Shown here piece after piece: positions 1 through 8,617 of a stretch of 64,000 nucleotides of DNA. The notes under the pieces were generated by a model. It was not told the origin of the DNA. It ran no database searches and worked only from the letters and a program-made list of their open reading frames with translations. This stretch comes from Lysobacter capsici (GTDB taxonomy: Bacteria; Pseudomonadota; Gammaproteobacteria; Xanthomonadales; Xanthomonadaceae): the NCBI RefSeq assembly GCF_018732085.1, contig NZ_CP076103.1, positions 5,208,001 to 5,272,000 on the forward strand, in the 5' to 3' direction. How positions within the stretch are numbered: the first letter of the stretch is position 1; each line of letters starts with the position of its first letter. A program made the position numbers and the translations under genes.

Positions 1-678
1 TCGATCAAACACCTCACCAAGACTTATCAGCGCGGCCCGGAAAAGGTCGAAGTACTGCACGGCATCAACCTGGACATCGCCAAGGGCGATTTCGTCGCGC
101 TGATGGGCCCGTCGGGTTCGGGCAAGAGCACGCTGCTCAACCTGATCGGCGGACTGGACAATCCCACCGGCGGCGAAATCACCATCGAAGGCGAGCGCAT
201 CGATCGCCTCAGCGCCGGCCAGTTGTCGCAGTGGCGCAGCCGCCATGTCGGCTTCGTATTCCAGTTCTACAACCTGATGCCGGCCCTGACCGCGCAACGC
301 AACGTCGAACTGCCGCTGCTGCTGTCGCCGTTGAACGGCGCCCAGCGCAAGCGCAACGCCGAAATCGCCCTGACCCTGGTCGGCCTGGCCGACCGCCGCA
401 GCCACCGCCCGAACGAACTGTCCGGCGGCCAGCAGCAGCGCGTGGCGATCGCGCGCGCGATCGTGTCCGACCCGACCTTGCTGATCTGCGACGAACCCAC
501 CGGCGATCTGGACCGGCACGCGGCCGAGGAAATCCTCAACTTGCTGCAACTGCTCAACCGCGAACACGGCAAGACCATCGTCATGGTGACCCACGACCCC
601 AAGGCCGCCGAGTACGCCACCCACACCCTGCACCTCGACAAGGGCACCCTGGTCGAGCAGCAGTCGCACGCGGCATGA
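1..678 (+). CDS. ABC transporter ATP-binding protein, LolD/MacB type (5' partial)
   Basis: The reading frame is open from base 1, so the true start lies before the window. The visible 225 codons form an ATP-binding cassette: Walker A GPSGSGKST at about codons 36-44, signature LSGGQQQR, Walker B LLICDEPTGDLD and an H-loop VTHD. The sequence groups with the MacB/LolD class that energises FtsX-type permeases working on periplasmic or outer-membrane substrates rather than importing solutes. Two permeases follow in the same direction, the first 16 bases downstream, so the three form one operon. The substrate cannot be read from the sequence; a periplasmic adaptor, if present, would lie upstream outside the window. 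Confidence 0.95.
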   Translation, partial: SIKHLTKTYQRGPEKVEVLHGINLDIAKGDFVALMGPSGSGKSTLLNLIGGLDNPTGGEITIEGERIDRLSAGQLSQWRSRHVGFVFQFYNLMPALTAQRNVELPLLLSPLNGAQRKRNAEIALTLVGLADRRSHRPNELSGGQQQRVAIARAIVSDPTLLICDEPTGDLDRHAAEEILNLLQLLNREHGKTIVMVTHDPKAAEYATHTLHLDKGTLVEQQSHAA

Positions 679-694
679 GTCGGGAGCGGCCATC

Positions 695-1861
695 ATGAAA
701 TATTTCCATCTGATCTGGGCCGAGCTGATGCGGCGCAAGACGCGCACGGCGCTGACCTTGCTGTCGATCATCGCCGCGTTCCTGCTGTTCGGCCTGCTCG
801 ACGGCGTGCGCGAAAGCTTCGAGCAAGCCGGCAACAGCGCCAACGGCGCCAAGCGGCTGCAGACCGGCTCGCGCCTGTCGTTCATCCAGCAACTGCCGAT
901 GTCGCTCAACGACCGCATCGCGCAGGTTCCCGGCGTCAAGCAGGTCACCTATGCGAACTGGTTCGGCGGCGCCTACCAAGACCCGCACAACCAGATTTTC
1001 AGCTTCGGCGTGGCCGACAACTATCTGGATCTGTATCCGGAAATGGCCGTGTCCGCCGCGCACCGCAAGGCGTTCGCCGCCACCCGCACCGGCGTGCTGG
1101 TCGGCGAAGGGCTGATGAAGCGCTTCAACTGGAAAGTCGGACAGAAACTGCCGCTGCAGTCGACGATCTTCACCAGCAGCGACGGCACCAAGAACTGGAG
1201 CTTCGACATCGTCGGCACGCTCGCGGCCACCGACAAGAAGTCCGGCGGCTGGTTCGACCAGATGATCCTGCTGCACTGGAAGTACTTCGACGATTCCACG
1301 CCCTACAACCGCGGCCAGGTCGGCTGGTACGTGACCGAGGTCAACGACGTGAACCAGAGCGACCGCGTGGCCAAGGCCATCGACGCGATCTCGGCCAATT
1401 CCGATCACGAGACCAAGACCCAGACCGAAGCGGCGGCGACCGCGAGCTGGATGAAGCAGATGGCCGACGTCGGCCTGATCGTCGGCTCGATCATGGGCGC
1501 GGTGTTCTTCACCCTGGTGCTGCTGACCGGCAACACCATGGCCCAGGCGGTGCGCGAACGCACCTCCGAACTCGCCGTGCTCAAGACCATCGGCTTCCCC
1601 GACCGCAGCGTGCTGTTGCTGGTGCTGGCCGAATCGGTGTTGCTGCTGTTGTTGGGCGGCACGATCGGCGTGGCCATGGCCGATGGACTCGGCCCGATCG
1701 TCAACGCCGGCAGCAACGGCGCGATCAACGTGCCGCCGATCCGTTGGCACAGTTGGTCGGTGGCGTTGATGCTGATGGTCGGCATCGGCCTGTTGGTCGG
1801 CCTCTTGCCGGCGATCCGCGCCATGCGCTTGAACATCGTCGATGCATTGGCCGGACGCTAA
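695..1861 (+). CDS. ABC transporter permease, FtsX/MacB-like (first)
   Basis: A 388-residue inner-membrane permease with the MacB layout: one N-terminal membrane segment (about residues 17-38), a periplasmic domain of about 220 residues, then three C-terminal membrane segments in an FtsX domain. The segment after the third-last helix carries the RERTSELAVLKTIGF motif typical of the coupling helix. GGGAG lies about 10 bases before the ATG. It follows the ATPase by 16 bases and precedes a second permease by 12. The pair probably forms a heterodimeric permease. Confidence 0.93.
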   Translation: MKYFHLIWAELMRRKTRTALTLLSIIAAFLLFGLLDGVRESFEQAGNSANGAKRLQTGSRLSFIQQLPMSLNDRIAQVPGVKQVTYANWFGGAYQDPHNQIFSFGVADNYLDLYPEMAVSAAHRKAFAATRTGVLVGEGLMKRFNWKVGQKLPLQSTIFTSSDGTKNWSFDIVGTLAATDKKSGGWFDQMILLHWKYFDDSTPYNRGQVGWYVTEVNDVNQSDRVAKAIDAISANSDHETKTQTEAAATASWMKQMADVGLIVGSIMGAVFFTLVLLTGNTMAQAVRERTSELAVLKTIGFPDRSVLLLVLAESVLLLLLGGTIGVAMADGLGPIVNAGSNGAINVPPIRWHSWSVALMLMVGIGLLVGLLPAIRAMRLNIVDALAGR

Positions 1862-1873
1862 CGGAGAGCGCAC

Positions 1874-3199
1874 ATGAAAAAGTTCCTATCGTTCTTACGC
1901 GGCCTGCTGACCTTCGCGGCCCTGGCCGCCGGCCTGGTGGCCTGGGCGCTCGCGCCGTGGCCGGTGTTGCTCGGCCTCGCCGTCGCGTTCGCCTTGTGGA
2001 TGCTGCTCACGCGCAGCGGCCAGCAAGCCGCGTCGGTGGCGGGCGTCGGCATCAGCACGCTGAGCCAGCGTGCGGGTTCCTCGTCGGTGGTGGTGATCGG
2101 CATCGCCGGCGTGGTCGCGGTGCTGGTGGCGATGCTGTCGATGGCCGAGGGCTACAGGGAAACGCTCGCGCGCACCGGCAGCGACGACACCGCGATGGTG
2201 CTGCGCGGCGCGTCCGCGGCCGAGGTGATGTCGACCCTCGACCTGGCCAGCATCAACGTCATCGAACAGGCGCCCGGCATCGCCCGCGACGCCGACGGCC
2301 GGCCGCTGGCCTCGCCGGAAACGGTGGTCGCGGCGAACCTGCCGATCAAGGGCGGCAAGCCCGACGAAGACGGCAGCGTGCAGTTGCGCGGGGTCGGCGA
2401 TCGCGCCTGGCAGGTGCGGCCGCAGATCAAGATCGTGCAGGGCCGCAAGTTCGAGACCGGCAAGCGCGAAGTGGTGGTCGGCAGCGGCGCGCAACGTCAG
2501 TTCGCGGGCATGGAGGTCGGCAAGCAGATCCGCCTGGGCAGCGAGCAGTGGGCCGTGGTCGGCATCTTCAAATCCGGCGACGCCACCGATTCGGAAGTGT
2601 GGGCCGACGCCGACATGGTCGCGTCCACCTACCGCCGCGGCGCCTCGCGCAACGCAGTCATCGCCAAGCTCAGCGACGCCAAGCAGTTCAAGGCGTTCAA
2701 AGCCGCGCTGGCCGGCGACCCGCGGCTGCAGGTCGACACCACCACCACCGCGGAGTACTTCGCCAAGCAATCCGAAGCGATGACCAAGGTGATCCGCATC
2801 ATCGGCATCGTGGTCGGTTCGATCATGGCGATCGGCGCGGTGTTCGGCGCGCTCAACACCATGTTCGCCACCGTCGCCACCCGCGCGCGCGAGATCGCGA
2901 CCCTGCGCGCGATCGGCTTCCGCGGTTTGCCGGTGGTGGTCGCGGTGATGCTGGAAACGATGCTGCTGGCCTTGCTCGGCGGTTTGATCGGCGGCGCGTT
3001 GGCCTGGGTGATCTTCAACGGCTACACCGCCTCGACCATCGCCGGCGGCGTGGGTCAGCTGACCTTCGACTTCCGCGTCACCGGCCAGTTGCTGTGGAGC
3101 GGCCTGAAGTGGGCGCTGGCGATCGGCTTCGTCGGCGGCCTATTCCCGGCGCTGCGTGCGGCGACCTTGCCGGTGACTTCGGCGCTGCGCGCTTTGTAG
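1874..3199 (+). CDS. ABC transporter permease, FtsX/MacB-like (second)
   Basis: A 441-residue partner permease. Two hydrophobic stretches lie near the N terminus (about residues 10-45 and 72-92), followed by a periplasmic MacB-like domain and three C-terminal membrane segments of the FtsX domain; TRAREIATLRAIGF marks the coupling region. The extra N-terminal hydrophobic stretch is unlike the first permease. A good ribosome site (CGGAGAG) precedes the ATG. It is the last gene of the operon, and a hairpin terminator follows about 30 bases after the stop. Confidence 0.93.
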   Translation: MKKFLSFLRGLLTFAALAAGLVAWALAPWPVLLGLAVAFALWMLLTRSGQQAASVAGVGISTLSQRAGSSSVVVIGIAGVVAVLVAMLSMAEGYRETLARTGSDDTAMVLRGASAAEVMSTLDLASINVIEQAPGIARDADGRPLASPETVVAANLPIKGGKPDEDGSVQLRGVGDRAWQVRPQIKIVQGRKFETGKREVVVGSGAQRQFAGMEVGKQIRLGSEQWAVVGIFKSGDATDSEVWADADMVASTYRRGASRNAVIAKLSDAKQFKAFKAALAGDPRLQVDTTTTAEYFAKQSEAMTKVIRIIGIVVGSIMAIGAVFGALNTMFATVATRAREIATLRAIGFRGLPVVVAVMLETMLLALLGGLIGGALAWVIFNGYTASTIAGGVGQLTFDFRVTGQLLWSGLKWALAIGFVGGLFPALRAATLPVTSALRAL

Positions 3200-3228
3200 G
3201 GGCTTGCGCGACTATTGATCGGCACGGC

Positions 3229-3258
3229 AAAGCCCCCTTCGCGAGAAGGGGGCTTTTG
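3229..3258 (+). terminator. Rho-independent terminator of the ABC operon
   Basis: A perfect 10-bp stem (AGCCCCCTTC paired with GAAGGGGGCT) with a four-base GCGA loop, followed by TTTTGTTTT. It lies 30 bases after the stop of the second permease. Confidence 0.85.
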
Positions 3259-3282
3259 TTTTATGGGGTTGATGCGGTGGGG

Positions 3283-3592
3283 AGCAAAAGCCAAAGCAAA
3301 TCCCCCCTGCCCCCCTTTTGAAAAGGGGGGGAGGCTTCGGTCGAGGTGAGGCAAGTTGGTGACCACATCGGGTCACGATCAAGAAGGCGGCACGAGTCGC
3401 TTCTTGATAAGTCAGGCGAAGACTGACGAATGCTGCGATCAGCAACAGCAACAGCAACAGCAACACACTGCAACTCCCCGAAGCAACGCACACCCACCCC
3501 TCCCATCAAAACCAACCCGGAGGAGTTCCCCCCCCTTTGAAAAAGGGGGGCCAGGGGGGATTTGCTTTTGCTTTTGCCTTTTGCTCCTACCC
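3283..3592. repeat. Inverted pair of G/C-tract repeats enclosing a CAGCAA microsatellite
   Basis: Two copies of one element face each other at 3,283-3,331 and 3,528-3,592. Each contains a palindromic CCCCCCTTTTGAAAAGGGGGG-like hairpin next to an AAATCCCCCC tract and a run of CAAAAG/CTTTTG words. Between them, 3,440-3,464 is a run of about four CAGCAA hexamers. Together they fill most of the 407-base gap between the ABC operon and rarD; no gene is seen there. Confidence 0.75.
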
Positions 3593-3606
3593 GTCCCCGT
3601 AAAACC

Positions 3607-4509
3607 TCAAACCGCAGCCGCCGCCATCCGCCGCGACCGCAGTAACCCTTCGCTGGCGAACACCGCCAACCCGATCCAGATGATCACGAACCCGATCGCA
3701 CGCTCGGCATTGAACGGCTCGCGCAAAATCAACACGCCGATCAAGAACTGCAAGGTCGGCGCAACGTACTGCAACAAGCCGATCGCGGTCAGCGACACCC
3801 GCCGCACCGCATAAGCGAACCCGATCAGCGGCAACGCGGTGAGCGCACCGGCGATCACCAGCAGCACATCGGTACCCCAACCCCAGCCGCCGACGAAACC
3901 GCCTTGCCCGTGGGTCTCGCCCCACAGCATCAGCGCCAGCGCCGGCGCGAACAGGTAGACGTTCTCCACCCCCAGGCCGGTCACCGCTTCGACCGCGACC
4001 AGCTTGCGCACCAGACCGTACACCGCGAACGACACCGCCAGGCCGAGCGCGATCAACGGCGGCCGGCCGTACTGGAAGGTCAGCCACAGCACGCCGGCGA
4101 AGGCCAGCGCGATCGCCACCCACTGCACCGCGCGCAGGCGTTCGCCGAGGAACAGCACGCCGAGCATCACGCTGACCAGCGGCCCGATGAAATACCCCAG
4201 GCTGGTCTCGATCACGTGGCCGGCGTTGACCGCCCAGATGTACAGACCCCAGTTGAACGCGATCAGCACGCCGCTGAGCGCGAGCATCGCGGCCTTGCGC
4301 GGTTCGCGCAGGATGTCGCGCAACCAGTGGCGGCCGAATTTCCAGCACAGCCACGCGGTGACCAGCAAAGTGCTCCAGACGATGCGATGGGCGACGATCT
4401 GCAGCGACGGCACCGCGTTGAGCAGATGCCAGTACAGCGGCATCAGGCCCCACAGCACGAAGGACGCGACCGCGATCCACAGCCCGCGGCGGTCGGTCGG
4501 GGGGCTCAT
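3607..4509 (-). CDS. rarD: EamA-family transporter RarD
   Basis: A 300-residue protein of about ten membrane segments with two EamA repeats. It matches the RarD subfamily closely: the N-terminal stretch includes GLMPLYWHLL and LQIVAHRIVWS, and the second half includes YVAPTLQFLIG. RarD proteins are inner-membrane DMT-superfamily permeases; the name comes from a chloramphenicol-sensitivity phenotype and the natural substrate is not established. Its ATG overlaps the stop of the upstream EamA gene by four bases, so the two are translationally coupled. Confidence 0.9.
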   Translation of the reverse strand: MSPPTDRRGLWIAVASFVLWGLMPLYWHLLNAVPSLQIVAHRIVWSTLLVTAWLCWKFGRHWLRDILREPRKAAMLALSGVLIAFNWGLYIWAVNAGHVIETSLGYFIGPLVSVMLGVLFLGERLRAVQWVAIALAFAGVLWLTFQYGRPPLIALGLAVSFAVYGLVRKLVAVEAVTGLGVENVYLFAPALALMLWGETHGQGGFVGGWGWGTDVLLVIAGALTALPLIGFAYAVRRVSLTAIGLLQYVAPTLQFLIGVLILREPFNAERAIGFVIIWIGLAVFASEGLLRSRRMAAAAV

Positions 4510-5507
4510 GCGCGTTTCTCCAGATCGGTTGCGGCTTCAGTCAATGCCGGTTCGCGCGGCTCGAGCGCGGCCACCGGGCCGATCGCCGGCGCCGCGGCCG
4601 GCACCGCCTTGCCCGCGCGCGCCTTGGCCAGGGTGATGATGCCCACGCCGACCAGGATCACCGCCATCGCGCCCAGGTCGTGCGAGGTGAAACGCTCGCC
4701 GGCCAGCAGCGCGCCGAACAGCACCGCGATCGGCGGGTTGACGTAGGCATAGCTGGTCGCCAGCGCCGGACGCACGTGGTGCAGCAGCCAGATGTAGGCG
4801 GTGAAGCCGAAGATCGAACCGGCCACGACCAAGTACAGCAACGCGGCGGTGGCGCCGAAGGTCGGCATCGTGGTGATGCGTTCGCCGGTGACCGTGGCCG
4901 CGCCGAGCATCCACACGCTGCCGGTCAGCATCTGCGCGCTGGCGGCCATGAACGGCGACGGCAGGTCCTGGTCGCGGCTCCAGATCGAGCCCCAGGCCCA
5001 GGCGATCGGCGCGACGATCAGGCACACCAGGCCGAGCGTGGACGCCGACAGCTTGCCGCCGGCGTTGAGCCAGATGACCCCGAGAAAACCGATCGCCAGG
5101 CCGATCCATTCGACCTTCGAAGGATGCCGTCCGCGCAGCATCGCGAACACGCCGGCGAACAGCGGCATCGAGGCGACCGCGATCGCGGCCAGACCCGAAT
5201 CGACCTGGGTCTCGGCCAGGTTCACCAGGCCGTTGGACAGCAGCACCATCCAGATCGACAGCACCCACAAGGTGCGCCATTGCCTGCGCGTCGGCGCCGG
5301 CACGCCGCGCCAGCGCAGCACCGCGTACATGATGACGCCGGCCAGGAACATGCGCGCCGCGCCGAGCAGGAACGGCGGATAGCTGTGCAGTGCGAAGCGG
5401 ATGCCGAGGTAGGTCGACCCCCACAGCACATACACCGAGCCCAGGGCGAGCGCGACGGCGAGCGCGCTGGGCGCGTGGGATTGAGAAGACGAAGGAGCGG
5501 CGCTCAT
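4506..5507 (-). CDS. EamA-family drug/metabolite transporter
   Basis: A 333-residue DMT permease of about ten membrane segments with two EamA domains, of the YedA-like type (VLWGSTYLGIRF at the N terminus; YAYVNPPIAVLFGALL in the second half). A charged, Ala/Pro-rich cytoplasmic tail of about 40 residues follows the last helix. The stop overlaps the ATG of rarD. Probable exporter of small metabolites; the substrate is not readable. Confidence 0.88.
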   Translation of the reverse strand: MSAAPSSSQSHAPSALAVALALGSVYVLWGSTYLGIRFALHSYPPFLLGAARMFLAGVIMYAVLRWRGVPAPTRRQWRTLWVLSIWMVLLSNGLVNLAETQVDSGLAAIAVASMPLFAGVFAMLRGRHPSKVEWIGLAIGFLGVIWLNAGGKLSASTLGLVCLIVAPIAWAWGSIWSRDQDLPSPFMAASAQMLTGSVWMLGAATVTGERITTMPTFGATAALLYLVVAGSIFGFTAYIWLLHHVRPALATSYAYVNPPIAVLFGALLAGERFTSHDLGAMAVILVGVGIITLAKARAGKAVPAAAPAIGPVAALEPREPALTEAATDLEKRA

Positions 5508-5894
5508 GACGCGGGTACTCGGGGGAGAGAACGGCGGAGAGAGAAAAGGAACAGCTTGGCGCGAACGCGGGAAAAACAGCAGCGAGAAAAACTTGAGTCA
5601 GCCTTTAATCATTCGCGGGGTCGGGCGATCGCGACGCTGCCCGCGACGTCGTTCGCCGCGCTCCCTGCGGGTGGTTGCAGACGCAAACCGCGCAGCCGGA
5701 CGATGCGAACCCGACGACGGATGCAATGGGTCGTCCGTGAGGTCGTGCCCCGTGCACCGTGCCATCGCGGCACGGCCGCGACGAGCCGAACAACCCAAAC
5801 GATCAATCAATCGACACAGCGCGATCCGCCGGCGCTGCTCACGCCACGACCCCCACCCCACTCCCGGGCGCTCACGACGACGCGGCGCCCTTCA
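5508..5894. other. 387-base gap with no recognised feature
   Basis: Upstream region of the EamA-rarD pair and 3' flank of the GNAT gene. Open frames here are short, Arg-rich and overlap on both strands, as expected of high-GC noncoding DNA. No clear repeat, terminator or promoter was seen. Confidence 0.4.
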
Positions 5895-6407
5895 TCACGG
5901 ATGCGGCCCGTAACGCGACACCGAGGTGCGACGACTGCCGACATCGCGGCGGCGCGGATCGTCGAACACGTCGATCACCACGAAACCGGCCTTGCGCATC
6001 ATCCCGGCCGAGCCCTCGTTCTCCTCGTGGCGCTCGACATAGATCTCGGTCAATCCCATCTGCAGCAGCCGCCCCACCGCCGCCTTGAGCAGCCGGGTGC
6101 CCAGGCCCTGGCCGCGATGCGCGCGATGCACCACGACCTCGCCGACATGGCCTTGCCATTCGATCTCGCGACCGTCGGGCTGATAGCGGTGGAACGCGTC
6201 GCTCGGCTCGAATGTGACGACAGCCACGATTTCGCCTTCATGCAGCGCGACGATCGCCTGCGTGCGGCCGAGCCGGATCGCCGACAAGTGCGCGGCCAGC
6301 TCGACGTCGGGCAGGAAATTCCAGGGATTGGGGCCATGCTCGCGGATCAGCGCGAGAATCTCGCCGATCTGTTCGGGCACGGCGGCTTGCGTCACGTACC
6401 GGGACAT
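5895..6407 (-). CDS. GNAT-family N-acetyltransferase
   Basis: A 170-residue acetyltransferase. The acetyl-CoA pyrophosphate-binding motif A is VHRAHRGQGLGTRLL, and the following IYVERHEENEGSAGMMRKAGF is the usual motif B region. The start is taken at the ATG giving MSRYVTQA; an in-frame GTG 45 bases upstream (6,452) is possible but adds a non-conserved leader. The gene is divergent from the AsnC/Lrp regulator, which may control it. The acceptor substrate is unknown. Confidence 0.85.
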   Translation of the reverse strand: MSRYVTQAAVPEQIGEILALIREHGPNPWNFLPDVELAAHLSAIRLGRTQAIVALHEGEIVAVVTFEPSDAFHRYQPDGREIEWQGHVGEVVVHRAHRGQGLGTRLLKAAVGRLLQMGLTEIYVERHEENEGSAGMMRKAGFVVIDVFDDPRRRDVGSRRTSVSRYGPHP

Positions 6408-6498
6408 CCCGGGGGCGTCCGTATGTAAGGGGTTGGGGGAGCGAACCCACACATAAAAATTCTTCGTGCGGTGGGATCAAGAATAGCGTATCGATGTC

Positions 6499-6517
6499 AT
6501 TCAAATTACGGTTGAAT
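6499..6517. promoter_or_regulatory. Dyad ATTCAA-N7-TTGAAT, candidate operator
   Basis: A perfect six-base inverted repeat with a seven-base spacer in the AT-rich divergent region between the GNAT gene and the AsnC/Lrp gene, 30 bases before the regulator's ATG. Lrp/AsnC proteins commonly autoregulate by binding AT-rich dyads in such positions. Assignment is by position and symmetry only. Confidence 0.4.
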
Positions 6518-6546
6518 TATTGCCCGTACAGACGCAAAAATCTTGC

Positions 6547-7050
6547 ATGAATGGTAGCCCCCTGGTTTTGGACGAGTTCGACCACAAGTTGCTCGAACTG
6601 TTGCAGCAAGACGCCTCGGTGACCCTGAGCGAACTGGGCGAGGCCGTGGGCCTGTCGCCCAGCGCGGTGCAGCGGCGCATGACCCGTTACCGCCAGGACG
6701 GCCTGATGCGGCAGGTGGCGGTGCTCGACCCCCTGGCGCTGGGCAGCACCCTGGCCGCGGTGTGGGTGACGATGGAGCGCGAGTCGGCCGAGGGCAACGC
6801 CGCCTTCCACGCTCGCGTGCGCGCCGCGCCCGAAGTCCAGCAGTGCTACACCCTGGCCGGCGAGTGGGACTACCTGGTGATCCTGGCCACCACCGGCGTC
6901 GCGCATTGCCGGCAGGTGGTCGACCGCTTGTTCCTCGACGAAGGCAACGTCAAGCGCTACGACACCCACCTGGTGTTCGACGTGGTCAAGCATGGGCTGG
7001 AGCTGCCGACCCGGGATGCGCCGCGGGCGACGCGCAAGCGGCGCGGGTGA
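6547..7050 (+). CDS. Lrp/AsnC-family transcriptional regulator
   Basis: A 167-residue regulator: an N-terminal winged helix-turn-helix (DHKLLELLQQDASVTL, then LGEAVGLSPSAVQRR as the recognition helix region) and a C-terminal AsnC ligand-binding/oligomerisation domain (EVQQCYTLAGEWDYLVIL). The ATG at 6,547 is preferred; the frame also has a TTG at 6,520 but that would overlap the candidate operator region. Divergent from a GNAT gene. Likely senses an amino acid or a related small molecule. Confidence 0.9.
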   Translation: MNGSPLVLDEFDHKLLELLQQDASVTLSELGEAVGLSPSAVQRRMTRYRQDGLMRQVAVLDPLALGSTLAAVWVTMERESAEGNAAFHARVRAAPEVQQCYTLAGEWDYLVILATTGVAHCRQVVDRLFLDEGNVKRYDTHLVFDVVKHGLELPTRDAPRATRKRRG

Positions 7051-7290
7051 GGCATGACGGTTGCGGCCATGTGGCTTGAACGGCTCGCATCGGCCCGGTC
7101 GGCGTCCACTCCGCCGGCTACTTGCCCGGCGGGATGACGGACGAGGACCGTGTGGATGCGTCGCCGCAGGCGCGCGATCCCCGGCACTCGCTGCTTTACC
7201 CCGTGCGTGGGCGGGTCCAGGATGGGCGGCGTCGCACCGCGGGCCGAAGCACGCGGGCCGCTTCGCACTCATGATCGGAGGGAGTCGGGC

Positions 7291-7539
7291 ATGTTCAGGA
7301 AGGGCGCGGATGAAAGCGGGTCGCGCATATTCAAGAAGAGCGCGGATGGAAAAAGCGAGTCGCGGATATTCAAGAAGAGCGTGGATGGAAAAAGCGAGTC
7401 GAGCATGTTCAAGAAGGGCGCGGAGAAAAAAAGCGTCTGGGGCATATCCGACCCGCTGAAGCGGAAGTTTCTCGCCGGATTGAGCATCGGGATCGTCATC
7501 GGCGTGCCCATCGGCCGCTGGCTGGCCACCCTGTCGTAA
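7291..7539 (+). CDS. Small tandem-repeat protein with a C-terminal membrane segment
   Basis: An 82-residue protein. After a start MFRKGAD come near-identical 13-residue units (IFKKSADGKSESR, IFKKSVDGKSESS, then a shortened MFKKGAEKK), encoded by 39-base direct repeats at about 7,327-7,410. The C-terminal 25 residues (FLAGLSIGIVIGVPIGRWLA) form one glycine-rich hydrophobic segment. A strong ribosome site GGAGGGAG at 7,277-7,284, six bases before the ATG, supports this start over an upstream GTG at 7,150. The basic repeats should be cytoplasmic. No family recognised. Confidence 0.65.
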   Translation: MFRKGADESGSRIFKKSADGKSESRIFKKSVDGKSESSMFKKGAEKKSVWGISDPLKRKFLAGLSIGIVIGVPIGRWLATLS

Positions 7540-7732
7540 GAGCGCGGTGTCGCCATCGCTGCATCGAACCCGGGGAGCGCCTCGCGACGTTCGCTCCGAC
7601 GCAGCCGGCAGCACGTTCTAGCCGAGCCCGTTGCGTGTGCCGTTGCCATCGCCGCATCGAAACTACCGGCAACGCGACCTGCTTGCGCGCGATCGCCGGG
7701 TACGGCTTGCCGCCAGCGACGTCGGCGTTAGT

Positions 7733-8617
7733 TCAAGCCGCTTGCTCACGCTGCAACAACTTCTCCTTGAGCGGCAGACCCCAGCGATAGCCGCCCAGCG
7801 AACCATCGCCACGCACCACCCGATGACACGGCACCACCACCGCCACGCGATTGTTCGCGCAGGCCTGCGCCACCGCGCGCGCGCCGCGCGGCGAACCGAC
7901 CTGCTGCGCGATCTGCTCGTAGCTGCGGGTCTGCCCCGGCGGAATCTTCATCAGCGCGTCCCAGACTTTTTTCTGGAAGGCGGTGCCGATCAGGTCCACC
8001 GCCACGGTTTCGCGCTTGCCGCCGAGGGTTTGCGCGACCGCGCGCACGCGCGGCGCCAGGAATTCGTCGCGGCCGGCGTCGACGCGCTCCAGCGTGGCCT
8101 GCGGGAATTCGCTGTGCAGCTTGGCCTGCAAGGCCTGCGCATCGTCGCCGAGCTCGACCATGCAGATGCCACGCGCGGTGGTCGCGACCAGCGCGGTGCC
8201 TAATTCGGTCTGGGTCAGGCTCCAGCGGATCTGTTCGCCGGCGCCGCCGGCGCGGTAACGCGCCGGGGTCATGCCCAGGCGCGCCGCGCCGCTTTCGTAC
8301 ACGCGCGAGGGCGAGCCATAGCCGGCGTCGTACAGCGCCGCGCTGACGTCGCTGCCTTCGCGCAGCGCCGAACGCAGGCTGCCGAGCTTGCGCTGGGCGA
8401 GGTATTCGGCCGGGCTCAGGCCGAAGCGCGCGCTGAAGCGGCGCTGCAGGTGCGAGGGGCTCAGGCCGACCGCCTCGGCCAGTTCGGTCAGCGACGGCTC
8501 GCCGGCTTCCAGCAAGACGCGGGCCTGTTCGAGCTTGTCCGGGGCAGGTGTATGGGCAACCGGCTTATCGGTGACAGCGCCGGTCTCGGGCTTGCGGATG
8601 TGGGTTTTGGCGTTCAT
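7733..8617 (-). CDS. Ada-like HTH / methylated-DNA-protein cysteine methyltransferase
   Basis: A 294-residue fusion of an AraC-type helix-turn-helix domain (about residues 28-123) and an O6-methylguanine-DNA methyltransferase domain (about 130-290). The methyl-acceptor is Cys264 in VPCHRV; the upstream VWDALMKIPPGQTRSY and SPRGARAVAQA stretches are typical of MGMT. Compared with E. coli Ada (about 354 residues) the N-terminal zinc domain that repairs methylphosphotriesters and switches Ada on is absent, replaced by about 27 non-conserved residues. It should repair O6-methylguanine; how it would be activated as a regulator is unclear. Confidence 0.88.
   Translation of the reverse strand: MNAKTHIRKPETGAVTDKPVAHTPAPDKLEQARVLLEAGEPSLTELAEAVGLSPSHLQRRFSARFGLSPAEYLAQRKLGSLRSALREGSDVSAALYDAGYGSPSRVYESGAARLGMTPARYRAGGAGEQIRWSLTQTELGTALVATTARGICMVELGDDAQALQAKLHSEFPQATLERVDAGRDEFLAPRVRAVAQTLGGKRETVAVDLIGTAFQKKVWDALMKIPPGQTRSYEQIAQQVGSPRGARAVAQACANNRVAVVVPCHRVVRGDGSLGGYRWGLPLKEKLLQREQAA

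Noticed and set aside
5506..5913. A 135-codon plus-strand frame in the gap after the EamA gene
   Set aside because: Arg/Pro-rich, overlaps the GNAT 3' end, no ribosome site and no similarity.
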